A stretch of 64,000 nt of DNA from Erodium maritimum (Eukaryota; Streptophyta; Magnoliopsida; Geraniales; Geraniaceae), in assembly GCA_963921825.1 (NCBI GenBank), contig OY997591.1:40569825-40633824 (forward strand). Reading direction: 5' to 3'. The position numbers and the translations under genes are program-made. Within the stretch, counting starts at the first letter, position 1. The number at the start of each line of letters is the position of its first letter. Positions 39,191 to 52,705 of this stretch are shown here, piece by piece. The notes beneath the pieces are model-generated. The model did no database searches and had not been told where the DNA came from. It saw nothing but the letters and a program-made list of their open reading frames with translations.

Positions 39191-40368
39191 AAACCAGTGT
39201 TCGCTACTCGTCCCTTGCGGGAAACGTGGTAAAGGGGATGAGTGTTATGCTCACCTCCACGGACACCCGTTCGATAATGGCATACTAGTAACGCACTAAA
39301 GACTTACCGATCTAACCAGGGCAACCACTACCTCAAAACCTGATGTCAAACGTCACACTGCTCACGCTATCAACACCTCAAGTACTCGCTCATGTAAGAT
39401 AAACCTCGACACGGGAAACACGTCCTCAATTCAGTAAATCATTATTGCTCACAATCTCAATACTTTAATTATAATAATACGTAAAGAGACCTCAAAAAGA
39501 CCGCACAAACTGCACCAAGTCACGCAACCACAACGCGACAACTGCGTAAACAAGACGGTGAAAAAGACAGGGGTCACGGACCCGTGACAGACCCCGTCAC
39601 GGTTGGGGTCACGGTGCCGTGACAAAGGCCCTAAAATGGCCAAAACCCTCTGATCCGTCACGAATCCGTAACAGGATCTGTGACTCTAGCGCATGCCAGT
39701 TTTCCAAAAACATCTTAAACTCGACCCTTACTCCTCTTTAACCTCAAAGAGAAACCTTGGACGACACATACACTCGACCAACAACTTAACAACACACGTA
39801 CAACAAATCAAGACCAAACCCAAGTCTCCCAACCTTAATCATAAGCCAACCCGGCCAAACAACAACAACAACAACAACAATGACACCCGCCCACCGGGCC
39901 AACCAAAGTCGAACCTTGCCCACCGGGCCAACCAAAACCACACATGCCCACAGGGCCAATCAAAATCAAACACGCCCACCAGGACAATCAAAATCAAACA
40001 CGCCCACCGGGCCAGTTAGTTTTAAAACTTTCTCCTTTTCATTTTAAAACCTCATACTTGACATCACGTAGTTACAACCCAGTCCAGGCGTCCCCGAACT
40101 ACGTTGTACCGACTTGATATCAGCACCGTCACGTTCGACTACAGGAGCTCCTGCGTCGAGTCGCGACAACTTAAAAACGTTTCACGCAGCAACAAACAAT
40201 CAGCACACCAGCAATCAAATAATGCACATACGCACAATCACAAACCGGACTCAAACCACTACGGGTCTACACACGGTTCCGACTTGCGTACCCAACGCAC
40301 GACGGGACTTAACTGACTCGACTCTCCCCACCTAATTGACGTACAGTCCGAGGTGTGAAACCTCAAGC
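39191..40368 (-). other. Leader and degenerate gag region of gypsy element C
   Basis: No gag core or zinc knuckle seen. It holds GTCACGG/CCGTGAC palindromes (39565-39680), an AAC microsatellite (39864-39882) and about five units of a 30-bp repeat containing GCCCACCGGGCCAA (39888-40016). Confidence 0.7.
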
Positions 40369-40380
40369 TCTGATACCAAG
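40369..40380 (-). other. Primer-binding site of gypsy element C
   Basis: The minus strand reads TTGGTATCAGAGC next to the 5' LTR end. Initiator tRNA-Met type. Confidence 0.9.
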
Positions 40381-40381
40381 C

Positions 40382-43300
40382 TGTCACGCCCCAATTTCAG
40401 TAAACCGAACTCGGGACGCGAACATTTAAAATAATAAATTTACAACTCAAAAACGTCCCAACAAATGGACAAAGTACAAGGTATCCGTCACTAGACTCAA
40501 AAGATAAAACCCGGACTCCGCTCCTAGCTCCACAAGCTTCGAGAGCTCACCTAGTCCGTCTTGTGATCAGTACCTGTAGGAAAAGCAGCTAGGGGTGAGC
40601 GTTCGCTCACCACAACGGATAACAGACTGACTACGACATAATTAGCAGACAATGTCGGCAACACCAACAGCAAACTCAACACCGGTGATCGATATCCCCA
40701 ACACAAGTACTCCGACTGACACACACCCACAGTTACTTTCCTCAACCGACTCAACACTCGAACACGTAAAGTAGACCCGACTCAACGATTGACGACCTCC
40801 TCCAAAGACACGACAACAACCACGCAACACCCAGGATCACAAAGGATCGCACACCAAACCAGATCACAAAGGATCGCACGCCAGCTGCTTAGTAACCTCC
40901 CTTACTCACGCGCTTTGCCGAACCACTCAGGCCAGGCGGTCGACCTGTCTCAGTAACCTCTCTCACTCACGCGCTTTGCCGAACCACTCAGGCCAGGCGG
41001 TCGACCTGTCTCACTAACCTCTCTCACTCACGCGTTTTGCCGAACCACTCAGGCCAGGCGGTCGACCTGTCTCAGTTACCTCTATCACTCACGCGCTTCC
41101 CCGACAAAAAGTTGGGCCAGGCGGTCGACCTGTCTCAGTAACCTCTCTCACTCACGTAACCACAATCACAATCACAAGCAAGTTCAACAAACAGCAACAA
41201 CACAGGTTCAACACTCCACATGCACTCATGGCCACACAAGACACCAACAGTAAAACACGGACTCAACAACCCCACGGGTACTCACGGCCTCCCAAGACAC
41301 ACCAACAGTAACTCATGGGCTCAACAACCCCACGGGCACTCACGGCCTCCCAAGACACACCAACAGTAACTCACGGGCTCAACAACCCCACGGGCACTCA
41401 CGGCCTCCCAAGACACGCAAAACAGTAACTCACGGGCTCAACAACCCCACGGGCACTCATGGCCTCCCAAGACACACCAAATAGTAACTCACGGGCTCAA
41501 CAACCCCACGGGCACTCATGCCCACCCAAGACACACCAACAGTAAAGACACGGGTTCAACAACCCCACGGGCACTCATGGCCACCCAAGACACACCACCA
41601 GTAAAGACACGGGTTCAACAACCCCACGGGAACTCATGGCCACCCAAGACACCAACAGTAAAACATGGGCTCTCATAGCCACCCAAGACACAACAGTAAA
41701 ACAGGGGCTTTCATGGCCGCCCAAGACACAAAATACACAATCAACCTCCGACATAACCAATGCCTCCAACAGTCCTACTATCGACAGTTTCACAATCAAC
41801 CTCTGGGCATGGTCATATGCCTCCAGTACTCCAAATATCGATAAGTTCACAATCAACCACCGAGCATGGTCATATGCCTCCAGTAATTCTAATATCGATA
41901 AGTTCTCTGCTCCTACGACACTACTAAGTGTCACATGCTTCTCTAAGATTCGCTACGTTCCCGTATCATGCCTTTCTAATATTCGATAAACCTACTTAAC
42001 CCACGACACCCCGGTGTCACATGCAATTCTACTGTTAACTTTCCCTAGTCAGGGCCGAGATCCGGCTACTTTTCCCTACCTCGTATGTTTCTCCAAAAGC
42101 GCACAAAATAAGCTCCGGCGTGATCTTGGTCACTCGCCTAGCTTTCATTTCCCTATGTCTGCAGCACGATCTAAAAGAACACAATTTTAAGTACCCTTAA
42201 GTTCGCAGACATAAACTGGAATTTTATAAACTTAACGCCCAAAAGTAACCCCGACAATGTCGATCACTCCCAAACTTCCCAATTACTCGACATTGTCGAT
42301 ATTGGACCCGGAAAAGCCCGATTCGCCCGACATGGCGAATCTGCCCGGGTTTTGGAAACGCCCTTCCGGGGCTCCGAATATTCCCGTTTTCGTTTTTACG
42401 GTCTGAGAATAATTCAAGGGTTCCTATGCACTCGACGGATTCAAATTCCGACTTCCGAGTAATTTAATTAGCGTTTAAAGTTTCTAAACCCGTCAATTAC
42501 AACTTCCACAATTTAATTCCAAATTTCGATCCGGGTGTGGATAAATTACTCGGGGAACGTTCTAAACCACCCGAACACAAAAACCCGATACCCGAGCATG
42601 TGGGCCCCACACGCCACAATGGCAAAATTCCCTTTTTGCCCCAAAACGTTCCTAACGAACCCCAAACCTCACCCATTCATCTTTAAACCAATTCTAACCA
42701 AAACCCAACCATATTTGAATCGTTTAAACTCAAACCCTAAAATTCAAACTTAACAAAACGAAAATCGGTTAGGTGCTCACCGTAGAGAATGACGGTGTGA
42801 ACTCGATTCTTCGATCGTTGAGACGATCCGTCGGTTGGATCGTCTGGAAATCACAAAACTCCAACCATTTCTTCTCTTTTTCTCCATTTTCTCCTTCTCT
42901 TTCCTCTCTCCACTTTCTCTCTCCAAAACTCTTAATTTTTTTAACTTTGCCGAGAACAACACACTTCCTTTCCTTTTGTTTTGTTTCAAAAAAGTAACAA
43001 ATAATACTTAATTATAAAACTAGCACTATTGAAGTCTTCTCTTGTCTTGTCCAAAAACATAACAACACCACATAATTGACATGTGGTCAAGTGGGTCCCA
43101 CTCATTTTTGGGAAAATATCTCCTAGATATTTTCCAATCAGATTCGCGAAATTCGGACGTTTCGGGCCCTGAACGGGCACTTTTTCCAAGAAATTACGAA
43201 ACTTGACTAGCTACACGGAAACGGCTCAACTAAGACCGCTGCGACGACGGCTAAGGTTTTTTGATCCAAAACGGTCCTCGAATGGACCAAAACGTCGCTC

Positions 43301-43515
43301 GGTTGACTTTTCCAACGAAAAGTGAACTTTTCCCAAAATGATCAGAAAGTTGCCCTGAGTCCCCTGGAACTCACTTTGGTCGATATCGGGTTCAACTTAA
43401 GTCCGGTATGACCCTCGGGGTCAAATTTAGGTTCATTTAAGTACCTGGCCAAATTTTTTTTAATTTTCCCGTTTTTCGCAGGTTTGACTAGCGTTGACCG
43501 GGAGTGGTTATTACA
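40382..43515 (-). repeat. 5' LTR of gypsy element C
   Basis: Homologous to 34622-37814. It lacks about 57 bp near 40436 that the 3' LTR keeps. Minisatellites at 40900-41150 and 41215-41710. Confidence 0.93.
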
Positions 43516-44290
43516 ACCAGAACCCAAAGAACGACCCCGGGCAACCCTGCAACCGAATCCGAGTCCGAAGCTGACCCGCACCCACAACCCAGTTCCACCA
43601 CCAAACCCTACCCGAAACAAATCTGACCGTAGTTGGTGAAGAACCTCAGTATCGCCGGCATTCCCTCTGAAGCAGCCAAAGGCCACGCCCATCTGAATCA
43701 CCAGAAAGAGGCTTCTCACGTCTGGATCTTCGAGAGCCCCAAAGCGAAAAGGCCAGCAACGAACCAAACTCGAACAGAGAGAGTTGATGCCACCTGAAAT
43801 CAAAGCGGGTCCGCGTCGATCTGAACCACTAGAAGCCTCTTCCCACATCCGGATCTTCAGAGAACTCAGAAGAAGCATCAAACTGCCCGGAAAGAGACGA
43901 GAGGAGAGATCTGAAGAAACTCATACCCAGATCCACAACCCTCAGATCTGGCCAAAGCTCCAAGCTCAGATGAAGAAACCACAACCAAAAGAACAACTAG
44001 CAAGGCGTCAAGAACGATTAGTTCTGCAACAATCCAAACCCTAGAGAGAGAGAGGAAAGTCGTCCCACCCTAAACCGACACGCCCTAACACCAACACGAG
44101 ATGCACTCCACCGCCCCTCAGATCTCGAAGTAGAGGCAGATCTGAAGAAGGAAAAGAAGAAAGGGCGAAGCCCAAAAAAGAAAAAGGAGCGAGAAGGAGA
44201 GGTGAAAGGAGAGTCTCCACCGGCGAAAATCATGGCATGAGGCTACAATTAACACCGGTGGAGAAGGAGGAAGGCGGGTGGCGTTCAAGG
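43516..44290 (-). mobile_element. LINE-like retroposon H, 5' part
   Basis: Continuation of 33589-34621 across insertion C. Pyrimidine-rich on the minus strand near 44200-44130. The frame 43881-43521 is open but has no recognised domain. The 5' border is uncertain; no target-site duplication was found. Confidence 0.5.
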
Positions 44291-44376
44291 GTTTGAGAAG
44301 GGAGAGGTTTCTTAATTGCATTCCTTATCCAAACTTATTATGAGGTGTTGTAGCTACCTAGAATAAACATTATGGA

Positions 44377-45205
44377 TTGATTACACCGTTGATCACGGCA
44401 TCTTCAGAGATAATCTTGGATGCCTTAATGGTGCAAGCTACCGAACCCTTGATTCAAGGGAAGTCGAATCCAAAAGTGATCCCCATTTCGAACGGGTTTC
44501 CTTTTTTGACTCGATCTCCTGTGGTTTCAGGAGGGTCATTGTCGACAATCATGGTGTCATCAGATGCGTTTCCGAGCACGACACTGTTTCAAGAGTCTGG
44601 GCTTGCGGATGGGCTTGGAGTTGATCATCAGGGTAGGCCTGATCCAAACAAAGGCTTGGGTGTTGACCAGATCGTTTTGGGTCTATCCCAAGGAGGTATT
44701 GGGCCGGTTTTGGGTGTTTCTAATTTAAGCCCAATCACAAAGGTTTTGCTGGCCCGTGAGGACCCAAGATTCCCTACCGTCTTTAATCGTATTTTAGACC
44801 CATGGCTGTGGGATCGGTGGAAAACGAAAATCTCTCTCGGAATGTTGTACCGGTTCTGGAAATCGGGCTGCAAGGAAGTACATGGAAGGAAGCCTTGGAA
44901 AAACCGACCGAGCCAAAGAAACGTGGACGTCCAAAGAAGAGTCAATCGAAGGTGATTGCTCCACCAACCTTGGTCTATCAGACAAGAGCCAGGACCTCTA
45001 CTGACAGAGGGGATAAAATGGGACTCTTTTTTGTAGACGTTGCCAAAAAAGATAGCTCGGGTAAGTGGAGGTACAACTCGAAAGTTGGCCATAAACCTGT
45101 CGAACTTTGTGCTTTGACGCTTGAGAAGGATGTCGAGGGCAGGAAGAACAAGGAGTTTGTGGAACCGACTTCAGAACTTGTTTTATCCCCTGTGTTCTCG
45201 CTATA
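44377..45205 (+). pseudogene. LINE ORF1 C-terminal fragment
   Basis: Two overlapping frames (44377-44955 and 44802-45206) together read as the C-terminal part of a plant L1 ORF1 protein, with an AT-hook-like basic motif EPKKRGRPKKSQSK followed by QTRARTSTDRG. A frameshift lies near 44800. It differs from the RRM-type ORF1 at 49428, so it is a separate LINE. ORF2 is not present. The assignment rests on overall character and the basic motif. Confidence 0.5.
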
Positions 45206-45640
45206 AAATATACAGCGAGAATAAATTTCATATAAGCGACTAGGCAAGTTAGTCACCAATCTGCATAAACTAGTCGTTAATGACATTAACGACTGATTTT
45301 TAGTCATCCCAACTCAGTTCCTTGTTCCCAATCGCCTATTCTCTTTAGCGACTGACTTAACTTATTAAGTCGTTGTTTTACTATACGACTAACAAAATAA
45401 TATAGTCGTGTATTATCAGTGTGACTCACATAATGTTTAGTTGCAAATCCTAAAGATGACCAAATGTAGATCTTAGTCCCAAATTATAAAGGAAACTAAT
45501 TATAGATAATAGTCTTCTATTCTAAAAGAGACTAGTTATAAATAGCCATTCTCGATTTTAAAAGAGACTAAGTATAAATATCAGTTTATAATTATAAAAA
45601 GCATACGAACAATAACTATACTACAAGTTGGGATATGATT
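45206..45640. repeat. AT-rich tract with inverted GTCGTTAA/TTAACGAC repeats, CACTA-like
   Basis: Repeated AGCGACT/AGTCGT words, an almost perfect 21-bp palindrome at 45273-45293, and three degenerate ~33-bp units containing GAGACTAGTTATAAAT (45495-45590). It resembles the subterminal region of a CACTA transposon, but no clear CACTA terminus or target duplication is seen. Confidence 0.35.
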
Positions 45641-45883
45641 CGTGGTTTGCTTGCACAAATCTAAAGCAAAGAACATGGTAAAGTTAGCTAACAAGATCTT
45701 TATCCAAAGAGACAACGAGTAGTAAGCAACAAACCAAGGAAAAGAACCTATACCAATGGAAGATCTTCAAAGCTGCTGATGAACCTTCTCCATAGAATCA
45801 GCTCAAGAAATTTTGTTTTCTAATTGGTGTGGAGATCTTGTGAACTTAGGTTTCTGTTATATCCTGTGTTCTTGCTGCTCCTC
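45641..45883 (+). mobile_element. LINE L, probable 5' untranslated region (first part)
   Basis: Joined to 49277-49427 when the solo LTR is removed. No coding. The 5' border is not defined. Confidence 0.5.
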
Positions 45884-48800
45884 TGTAATAACCACTCCCG
45901 GTCAACGCCAGTCAAACCTGCGAAAAACAGGAAAATTTAAAATTTTTGAGCAGACACTGAATTGAACCGGAATTGGACCCCGAGGGTCATACTGGACTTA
46001 AGTTGACCCCGATATTGAGCAAAGTGAGTTCCAGGTGACTCAGGGCAACTTTCTGATCAATTTGGGAAATGTTGACTTTTCGCTGGAAAAGTCAACCGAG
46101 CGACGTTTTCGTCCATTCGAGGACCGTTTTGGGTCCAAAAAGCTTAGCCGTCGTTGCAGCGGTCTTAGTTGAGCCGTTTCCTTGTAGCCCGCCAAGTTTC
46201 GGAATTTCTTGGAAAAAGTGCCCGTTCGGGGCCCGAAACGTCCGAATTTCGCGAATCTGATTGGAAAATATCTAGAAGATACTTTCCAAAAAGGCGTGGG
46301 ACCCACCTTGCCACTTTTCCAACAAGTGGTGGTGTTAGTTTGGGGGGGGGAAATAAAGATGAATCCTATAGGTGGCCGGCCACATTTTTTAAAGAAAAAA
46401 AAAGAGAAATGTGTTAGTTTTTAGAAAGAGAAAGAAGAGAGAAGAAAGGGAGAGAAGAAGCTAGGGTTCTTGTGACGTTTCCTCTCCATCCATCCCTTGG
46501 ATCGTCTCAAGGCTAGGAGGAAGTGCACTCCCCTCGTTCTCCTCTACGGTATACACCGAACCGATTCTCGTTTTGATTAATTTTGGAAGTTAGGGTTTAT
46601 GTAAAACTATTAGTTTAGGGTGTTTTGAGGTTGGGGAAATTGTTGGAGACGTTTTGGAGGTGTTTGGAGTCGAAGTATGACGTTTTCCGGTGACCGGAGG
46701 CTCTGGAGGAGCTCCAACCACCGTGGGTGGTGGCCGGCCGGCCATGGGGTGGCTGGCCGGAGCTAGGACCAGCCACCACCATGGTGGCCGAGCCCCAAAT
46801 TGAGCCCTAGGGCCCACGGCCAAGGTGGGCAGGGTGGGGCCCACGTGCTCAGGTGATCGGGTTTCGTGTTCGGGTGTTCTAGAACGTTCCCCGGACCATT
46901 TATCCTTAACCGAATCGAAATTTGGAATTAAATTGGAAAGGTTATACTTAACGGGCTTTAGAAACTTGAAACGGTAATTAATTGACTCGGAAGTCGGAAT
47001 TCGATTCTGTCAAGTACATTGGGACCCTTGAATTATTCTAAGACCGTAGAAACGAAAACGGGAATTTTTGGAGCCCCGGAAGGGCATTTACAAAACCCGG
47101 GCAGATTTGCCATGTCGGGCGAATCGGGCCTTTACGGGTCCCTTATCGACAATGTCGAGTATTTGGGGAGTTTGGGAGTGATCGACATTTTCGGGGTTAA
47201 GTTTGGGCATCAAGTTTAATGATTTTCAGTTTATTCCTGCGAGTTGTTAAGTGCCTTTAAATTGTGTTCTTTTAGATCGTGCCACGGACCGAGCAAGGAA
47301 AAGCTGGATGAGTGACTGAGATCATCACCGGAGCTCGTTGGTTGGCTTTTGGGAGAACATGCACGAGGTAGGGAAAAGTAGCCGGATCTCGACCCTGACT
47401 AGGGAAAGTTAATAGTAGAATTGCATGTGAGACCGGGGTGTCGTGGGTTAAGTAGGTTTATCGAATATTAGAAAGGCATGATACGGGAACGTAGCGAATA
47501 TTGGAAATGCATGTGACACTTAGTAGTGTCGTAGGAGCAGAGAACTTAGCGTTATTAGGAGTACTGGAGGCATATGACCATGCCCGGAGGTTGATTGTGA
47601 AATTGTTGATATTAGGACTGTTGGAGGCATTGGTTATGCCCGGAGGTTGTTGTGTAATTCGTGTCTTGGGTGGCCATGAGAGCCCGTGTTACTGTTATGT
47701 CTTGGGTGGCCATGAGAACCCGTGTTACTGTTGTGTTTTGGGTTGCCATGAGAGCCCGTGTTACTGTTGTGTCTGGGGTGGCCATGAGAGCCCGTGTTAC
47801 TGATGTGTCTTGGGTGGCCATGAGTGCATGTGGGGTTGTTGAGCCCGTGAGTTACTGTTGGTGTGTCTTGGGTGGCCGTGAGTGCCCGTGGGGTTGTTGA
47901 GCCTGTGAGTTAGGGTTGGTGTGTCTTGGGAGGCCGTGAGTGCCCGTGGGGTTGTTGAGCCCGTGAGTTATGGTTGGCGTGTCTTGGGAGGCCGTGAGTG
48001 CCCGTGGGGTTGTTGAGCCCGTGAGTTATGGTTGGTGTGTCTTGGGAGGCCGAGAGTGCCCGTGGGTTGTTGAGTCCGTGTTTTACCGTTGGTGTCTTGG
48101 GTGGCCATGAGTGCCTGTGGAGTGTTGAACCTGTGTTGTTGCTATTTGTTGAACTTTGCTTGTGATTGTGATTGTGCTTGCCCGAGGTTAGTGACCCGAC
48201 TATGTGTCGGGAAGTGGTCCGAGTCCCGGTAGGTTACGAGCATTCTTTGGCTGGCCTAACCAAGTTTGAGTCCCGGTAGGTTACGAGCATTCTTTGGCTG
48301 GCCTAACCAAGTTTGAGTCCCGGTAGGTTATGAGCATTCTTTGGCTGGCCTAACCGAATTCGAGTCTCGACAGGTTACGAGCATTCTTTGGCTGGCCTGA
48401 CCAAATACGGGTCTCGACAGGTTATGAGCATTCTTTGGCTGGCCTGATCCGTGTTCGAGTCTCGGCAGGTTACGAGCATTCTTTGGCTGGCCTGATCCGT
48501 GTTCGGGTCTCGGCAGGTTACGAACATTCTTTGGCTGGCCTGATCCGTGTTCGGGTCTCGGTAGGTTGTGAGCATTCTTTGGGTAGCCTGATCCGAGTTC
48601 GTGTCTTGGGAGGAGGTCATAAATGGTTGGGTCGGGTTTACATTACGAGTTTGAGGTTGAGTCTGGTGAGGGAGGTTACTGGGCAGCTGGTATGCGATCC
48701 TTTGTGATCTTGCTTGGTGTACGATCCTTTGTGATCTTGTTTGGGGTACGATCCTTTGTGATCTTGGGTTTTGCATGGTGGTCCTTGAGTCCTTGGAAGA

Positions 48801-49276
48801 GGTCGTGATCGTTGTGTCGGGTCTACTTTATGTGTCAGAGTATTGAGTTGGTCAAGGAAGGTAACAGTGGGCGTGCGTTCAGTCGGAGTACTTGGGTTGG
48901 GGATAGTGTTCCCCGGTGTTGAGTTTGTTGTTGGTGTTACCGACATTGTCTGCTAATTATGCCGTAGTCAGTCTGTTATCCGTGGTGGTGAGCGAACGCT
49001 CACCCCTAGCTGCTTTTCCTACACGTATCGGTCGCAGGTTGGACTAGGTGAGCTTTTGAAGCTTAAAGAGCTAGGAGCGGGATTCTGGGTTTTACTTTTG
49101 AGTCTAGTGACGGATACCTTGTTTTGTCCACTTGTTGGGACTGATTTGAGTTGTAAATATTATTTTGTTGAACAAATGGTGATTTTAAAGTGTTTATTCA
49201 AAACAGGTTTCAAACGGTTTTATCATTTTAAATGTTCGCGTCCCTAGTTCGATTTTACTGAAATTGGGGCGTGACA
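45884..49276 (+). mobile_element. Solo LTR, Tekay-like gypsy, inserted in LINE L
   Basis: 3393 bp from TGTAATAACCACTCCCGG to GGGGCGTGACA, same family as the LTRs of C but in plus orientation, with no internal region. It contains the shared 60-bp minisatellite (47650-48130), a second array private to this LTR (48185-48610, core TTCTTTGGCTGGCCT), and the GTGAGCG..CGCTCAC stem at 48988-49003. It arose by recombination between two LTRs of a full element. Confidence 0.93.
48185..48610. repeat. Minisatellite, about 55-60-bp unit, in the solo LTR
   Basis: About eight units with the core GAGCATTCTTTGGCTGGCC. It occupies the position held by the GGTCGACCTGTC array in C and E. Confidence 0.9.
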
Positions 49277-49427
49277 TCCTCCTTCTCTCATCTTCAAAGG
49301 AAGTTACTCAATCCCTTCTTTTCTGCTGAAGTTCATCTCCTGTTCTTCTCTTTAGCATCAGCTTAAGAACTTTTGTTTTCTAGATTGCTTTTGTGTGTTG
49401 TGGGCTATCTGTTATCCTTTGCTTATC

Positions 49428-51002
49428 ATGGTTCTCACCATTGAAGAACTTAGTGGGGAACAAGCTCTTGCCCTTCAATCCCATCTACTCCCTTCGACCT
49501 CAAACCAGATAAGGTCGATCATTATCCCTAATATTAAAGCTGGAAGGAAGAAAAAGTGGATTAAGAAGAAGCATTTTAGGAAAGGTGGAGGCCATGGTTC
49601 TTCTTCATCTACTAACAACACTCAAGAGTATTCTCCTGGAGGTCATACGAAATTTCTACATGGACAGAAGATGTTCTATGACAAGTATTTCCAGCCCATT
49701 AATTCAGATACTGATCAAACTCCTTCACTATCCATTAAAGACTCTGGTAGAGTCTCAGTGAGGTTCCCAATTCATAACAAAGCAGTGGAGAAGGAAGCAA
49801 GGCACAATGATCAGTTAACTTGGAAGGAGAAGAGGTTTGAGTCTGCTGCAAAACTTATTCATGAGCCACCTGATTCATCTTCTATGGGCTATCCCCTTCT
49901 GGGCTTTGAGAATGTGCATCCCATCAAAGCACAAAAGAAGAGAAAATTTCTGCATTCAGAGAAGAGGCAAAGCATTTTAGCCTTTGATGATCCTGAGAAA
50001 ATCTTCTTCACTGCCTTTGTTTGTAATTTACATCCCTTGGCTGATACTTCTTGGCTGTATGAGGAATTTGGCTCTTTGAAAGGATTTTGCAAGGCTTTGA
50101 AAGCTTCTAAACCAAACAAGAGGGGGAAATACTATGGCTTTGTTTACTTTAGTTGTCAACTTTCTTTGGAGGAAGCTATTCAAGCCTATAATGGATTTTG
50201 GTGCAAGGGTTATATATTATTTGTCTCTAAGGCCTGGAATAGATCCACTACAAATTCTACCCCTGCCAAATTTCATGAAAGATTCAACAATTTTCTCACC
50301 TTTGAAGACTTTATTCATAAAGGCTCCATTGTCACTGCTTATTCAAAGATTTTGAAGAGAGCCCATTTAGCAGTAACTCATGTAAATCTGACAGTTGAAG
50401 GAATTATGAGAGAGATGACTCTATAGGGAGTGTTTGAAATTCAACTTAAGGCTCTAGGAAACAAAGTTGTACTTGTTTATTGTCCAGATGAGAATTTTGA
50501 TGATGAACTTATGAAAGAAGAAGGTGTTGAAGGAAGTTGGTTGAGCACTTGGCTAACCTTCCTGCCTGGCTTTGAAAATCTTTGCAACAAAGGTGAAAAA
50601 TTCATCTGGGTGGCAACACATGGTGTGCCCTTCAAGGGATGGTGTGAAGAGTCCTTCCAAGCTGTTGTAGCTGATTATGGTCCCATTGTTTGTACTCACC
50701 CTCTCTCCAAAGCTGGGACATATGTTGACATAGCTTATGTGTTGGTTCACTCCTTCAAGCTATCTGGTTTTGCAGAGGAAGTGGAGATATTCCTAGGCAA
50801 TGTCCCATACAAGGTTCTGATAAACTCAGTTTCCTCTGATCAAATTCCCCCTCTGGTTGCTTATGAATTACTTGGTGTTAGCTCAGAAGACTCTGATAAT
50901 CTTGTCGCCTCTGAGATCAGAACTTCTACTTCTAAAGAGAATGCAAGAGAGAACAAGTCATTTAACTCTGAAAATTCCAAAGATTCACAAACAGGTTCTA
51001 AG
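49428..51002 (+). pseudogene. LINE L ORF1, N-terminal part with RRM
   Basis: ORF1 probably starts at ATG 49428 (MVLTIEELSGEQ), not at the upstream in-frame ATG 49395, because the protein begins with acidic residues typical of this context; this choice is inference. A basic segment (GRKKKWIKKKHFRKGG) is followed by an RRM at about residues 185-265: RNP2-like FFTAFVCNL and RNP1-like KYYGFVYF. A single in-frame TAG at 50424-50426 interrupts it; the same frame continues to 51002, exactly where copia D is inserted. ORF1 proteins bind the LINE RNA. Confidence 0.85.
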
Positions 51003-52691
51003 TGTTAGTCTTAATGCCCGTAGTTCAATCCTAAATGTCCAAATGTATATATCATCGTTAGCAATAAAATTAAAGCGTTTTTATATTACTTATGTGTTGG
51101 AGTAATATATCGATGTGTGCTCTGATCTATGCCCACCATGCGAATAGAACCATAGATCGAGATAGATCACACTCGATGGGTCCCTAGTCAACAAAGCTTC
51201 ACTAGAAGCGACTAGTATGAAAGATGGCTCTTTATGGCTTACGTTCTGTTAGTCATTGGAATGGGATTCCGGAGTCTGATCATAGATATCATGTGGGACA
51301 TGATATTGGACGACCCGCCCTGAATATGTGCCATAGATTAAGTCATGAACATATTCAGTGTTGTAGCTTGTTATGTATCCTTAGACCAAGGAGTCTTTGT
51401 GATCGCTATGTAGTCAACAACTGAGTTTGACCTGAGCCTAACGTTGTCCGTAACAGGGCTTCCATAACGGCCAGGATTGGCTTGGGGACGGGCTACATGA
51501 GTGACACGAAAGACGGCTAAGGGATTTATCCCTCGTACTAAGGTATGGGAAAGATATCGGTTCTCGGCCGCTTGATCGAGAGTGACTGGAAGAATAGCAT
51601 GGCCATGCACATGATACTGGGTATCATATCTTCAGTCATCTCACATATCAAGGAACGGTGATTGAGAATAATAAGGATGACGGCTCTATGCCTTATCTCA
51701 ATCAGGATATCGGAGATAAAAGGATAATGACAGGGACGACGGAAAGGTTAGAATCGATAGGGTCGATTCGTTATGTAGTGTCAGACAATACTAAAGTCTC
51801 GTTAGTTGCCACTTAAATAGGATCAAGTAAAATGGGATTTTACGTTGATCTATTGACATGCATAAACCTAAGGGTCACACCGGAGGATGAAACTCATTGA
51901 CACATTTATGGAGAATGGCCAAAAGGGAGTTGTCTCGGGACATGACCAAAACTGGGTTTTGGGTCATGTGCCCGTAAGTGAATAGGACTTTACGGATCGA
52001 GACAAGGCTTGGAGTCTTGGGATTGATCGCGTCGGATAATGTTGGACATTTCCGGTATGGAAGGCATGGAGGCGATGAGCGAATCACGGGACCTTGTTGG
52101 AAATGGCCACGAGCCATGTTCCAAGAGGCCCATGAAAGGCCCATGCAACCAAGGCCCATGGAACTAATTAATCAAGTCTTGATTAATTAGTACTAAGTAA
52201 GCAAGACAAGGATTAAGGTGTTGGTGATTCACCACCTAACCCAATCTTGTCTTGCCATACTTTGTCCTATTTACACCTTACTTGACACCATACTTGTCCC
52301 ATGCCTTTAGTTGGACAAGTATGGGTTTTGTTATGTTTAAGTCATCTTTTTTCAACATAACAAAGACAAGACAAGAATAGGAAACACATTTTTCTCTCCC
52401 TCTTCCATGGCCATTTCGGGTTTGGCTAGTTTCCTCCTCCATTTTTGTGTTCTTGAGTCCTCAAAGAGAAGAACTACGTGGCTTTGATTCCCATGTGGAT
52501 ACGTAGGCGTCTTGGAGACTCAAGCCAATCATTCGTTAACCGGTGTTCTTGTTTTGGTAAGAGATAGTGCTGAATTTTTCTCTTGTGAATCCATTCTTTG
52601 GTAGTTGTTTCATGGTTTTAATCGTCTCTTGGTTTTTATTGATTTTCCGCTGTGATTTGGTTCATCTCCAACCCTACCTCGAGACCCAGCA
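51003..52691 (+). repeat. 5' LTR of copia copy D
   Basis: TGTTAGTCTTAATGCC...CCCAGCA. It includes the stem-loop array at 52163-52362. Confidence 0.95.
52163..52362. repeat. Array of four stem-loops in the copia LTR
   Basis: 52163-52191 is a palindrome with 14-bp arms and a one-base centre. 52223-52233 is GGTGATTCACC. 52288-52324 pairs CCATACTTGTCC with GGACAAGTATGG. 52329-52362 pairs TGTTATGTT with AACATAACA. The array is present in all full LTR copies. Confidence 0.88.
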
Positions 52692-52692
52692 G

Positions 52693-52705
52693 TGGTATCA
52701 GAGCC
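52693..52705 (+). other. Primer-binding site of copia copy D
   Basis: TGGTATCAGAGCC, one base after the LTR. Confidence 0.93.

Larger units (their letters stand above)
34622..43515 (-). mobile_element. Tekay-like gypsy element C, internally deleted
   Basis: Minus-strand element: 5' LTR 40382-43515 (3134 bp), primer-binding site 40369-40380, internal region only about 2.57 kb, polypurine tract at 37815-37832, 3' LTR 34622-37814 (3193 bp). The internal region keeps protease fragments, an integrase C-terminal segment and a chromodomain; RT, RNase H and the integrase core are missing. The long LTRs, TGTAAT...GTGACA ends and chromodomain suggest the Tekay clade; the clade is inference. Confidence 0.93.
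34617..43520. repeat. 5-bp target-site duplication (accag) around element C
   Basis: accag at 34617-34621 and 43516-43520, directly flanking the LTR ends TGTCACGCC and TTATTACA. Confidence 0.95.
45879..49281. repeat. 5-bp target-site duplication (tcctc) around solo LTR
   Basis: tcctc at 45879-45883 and 49277-49281. Confidence 0.92.
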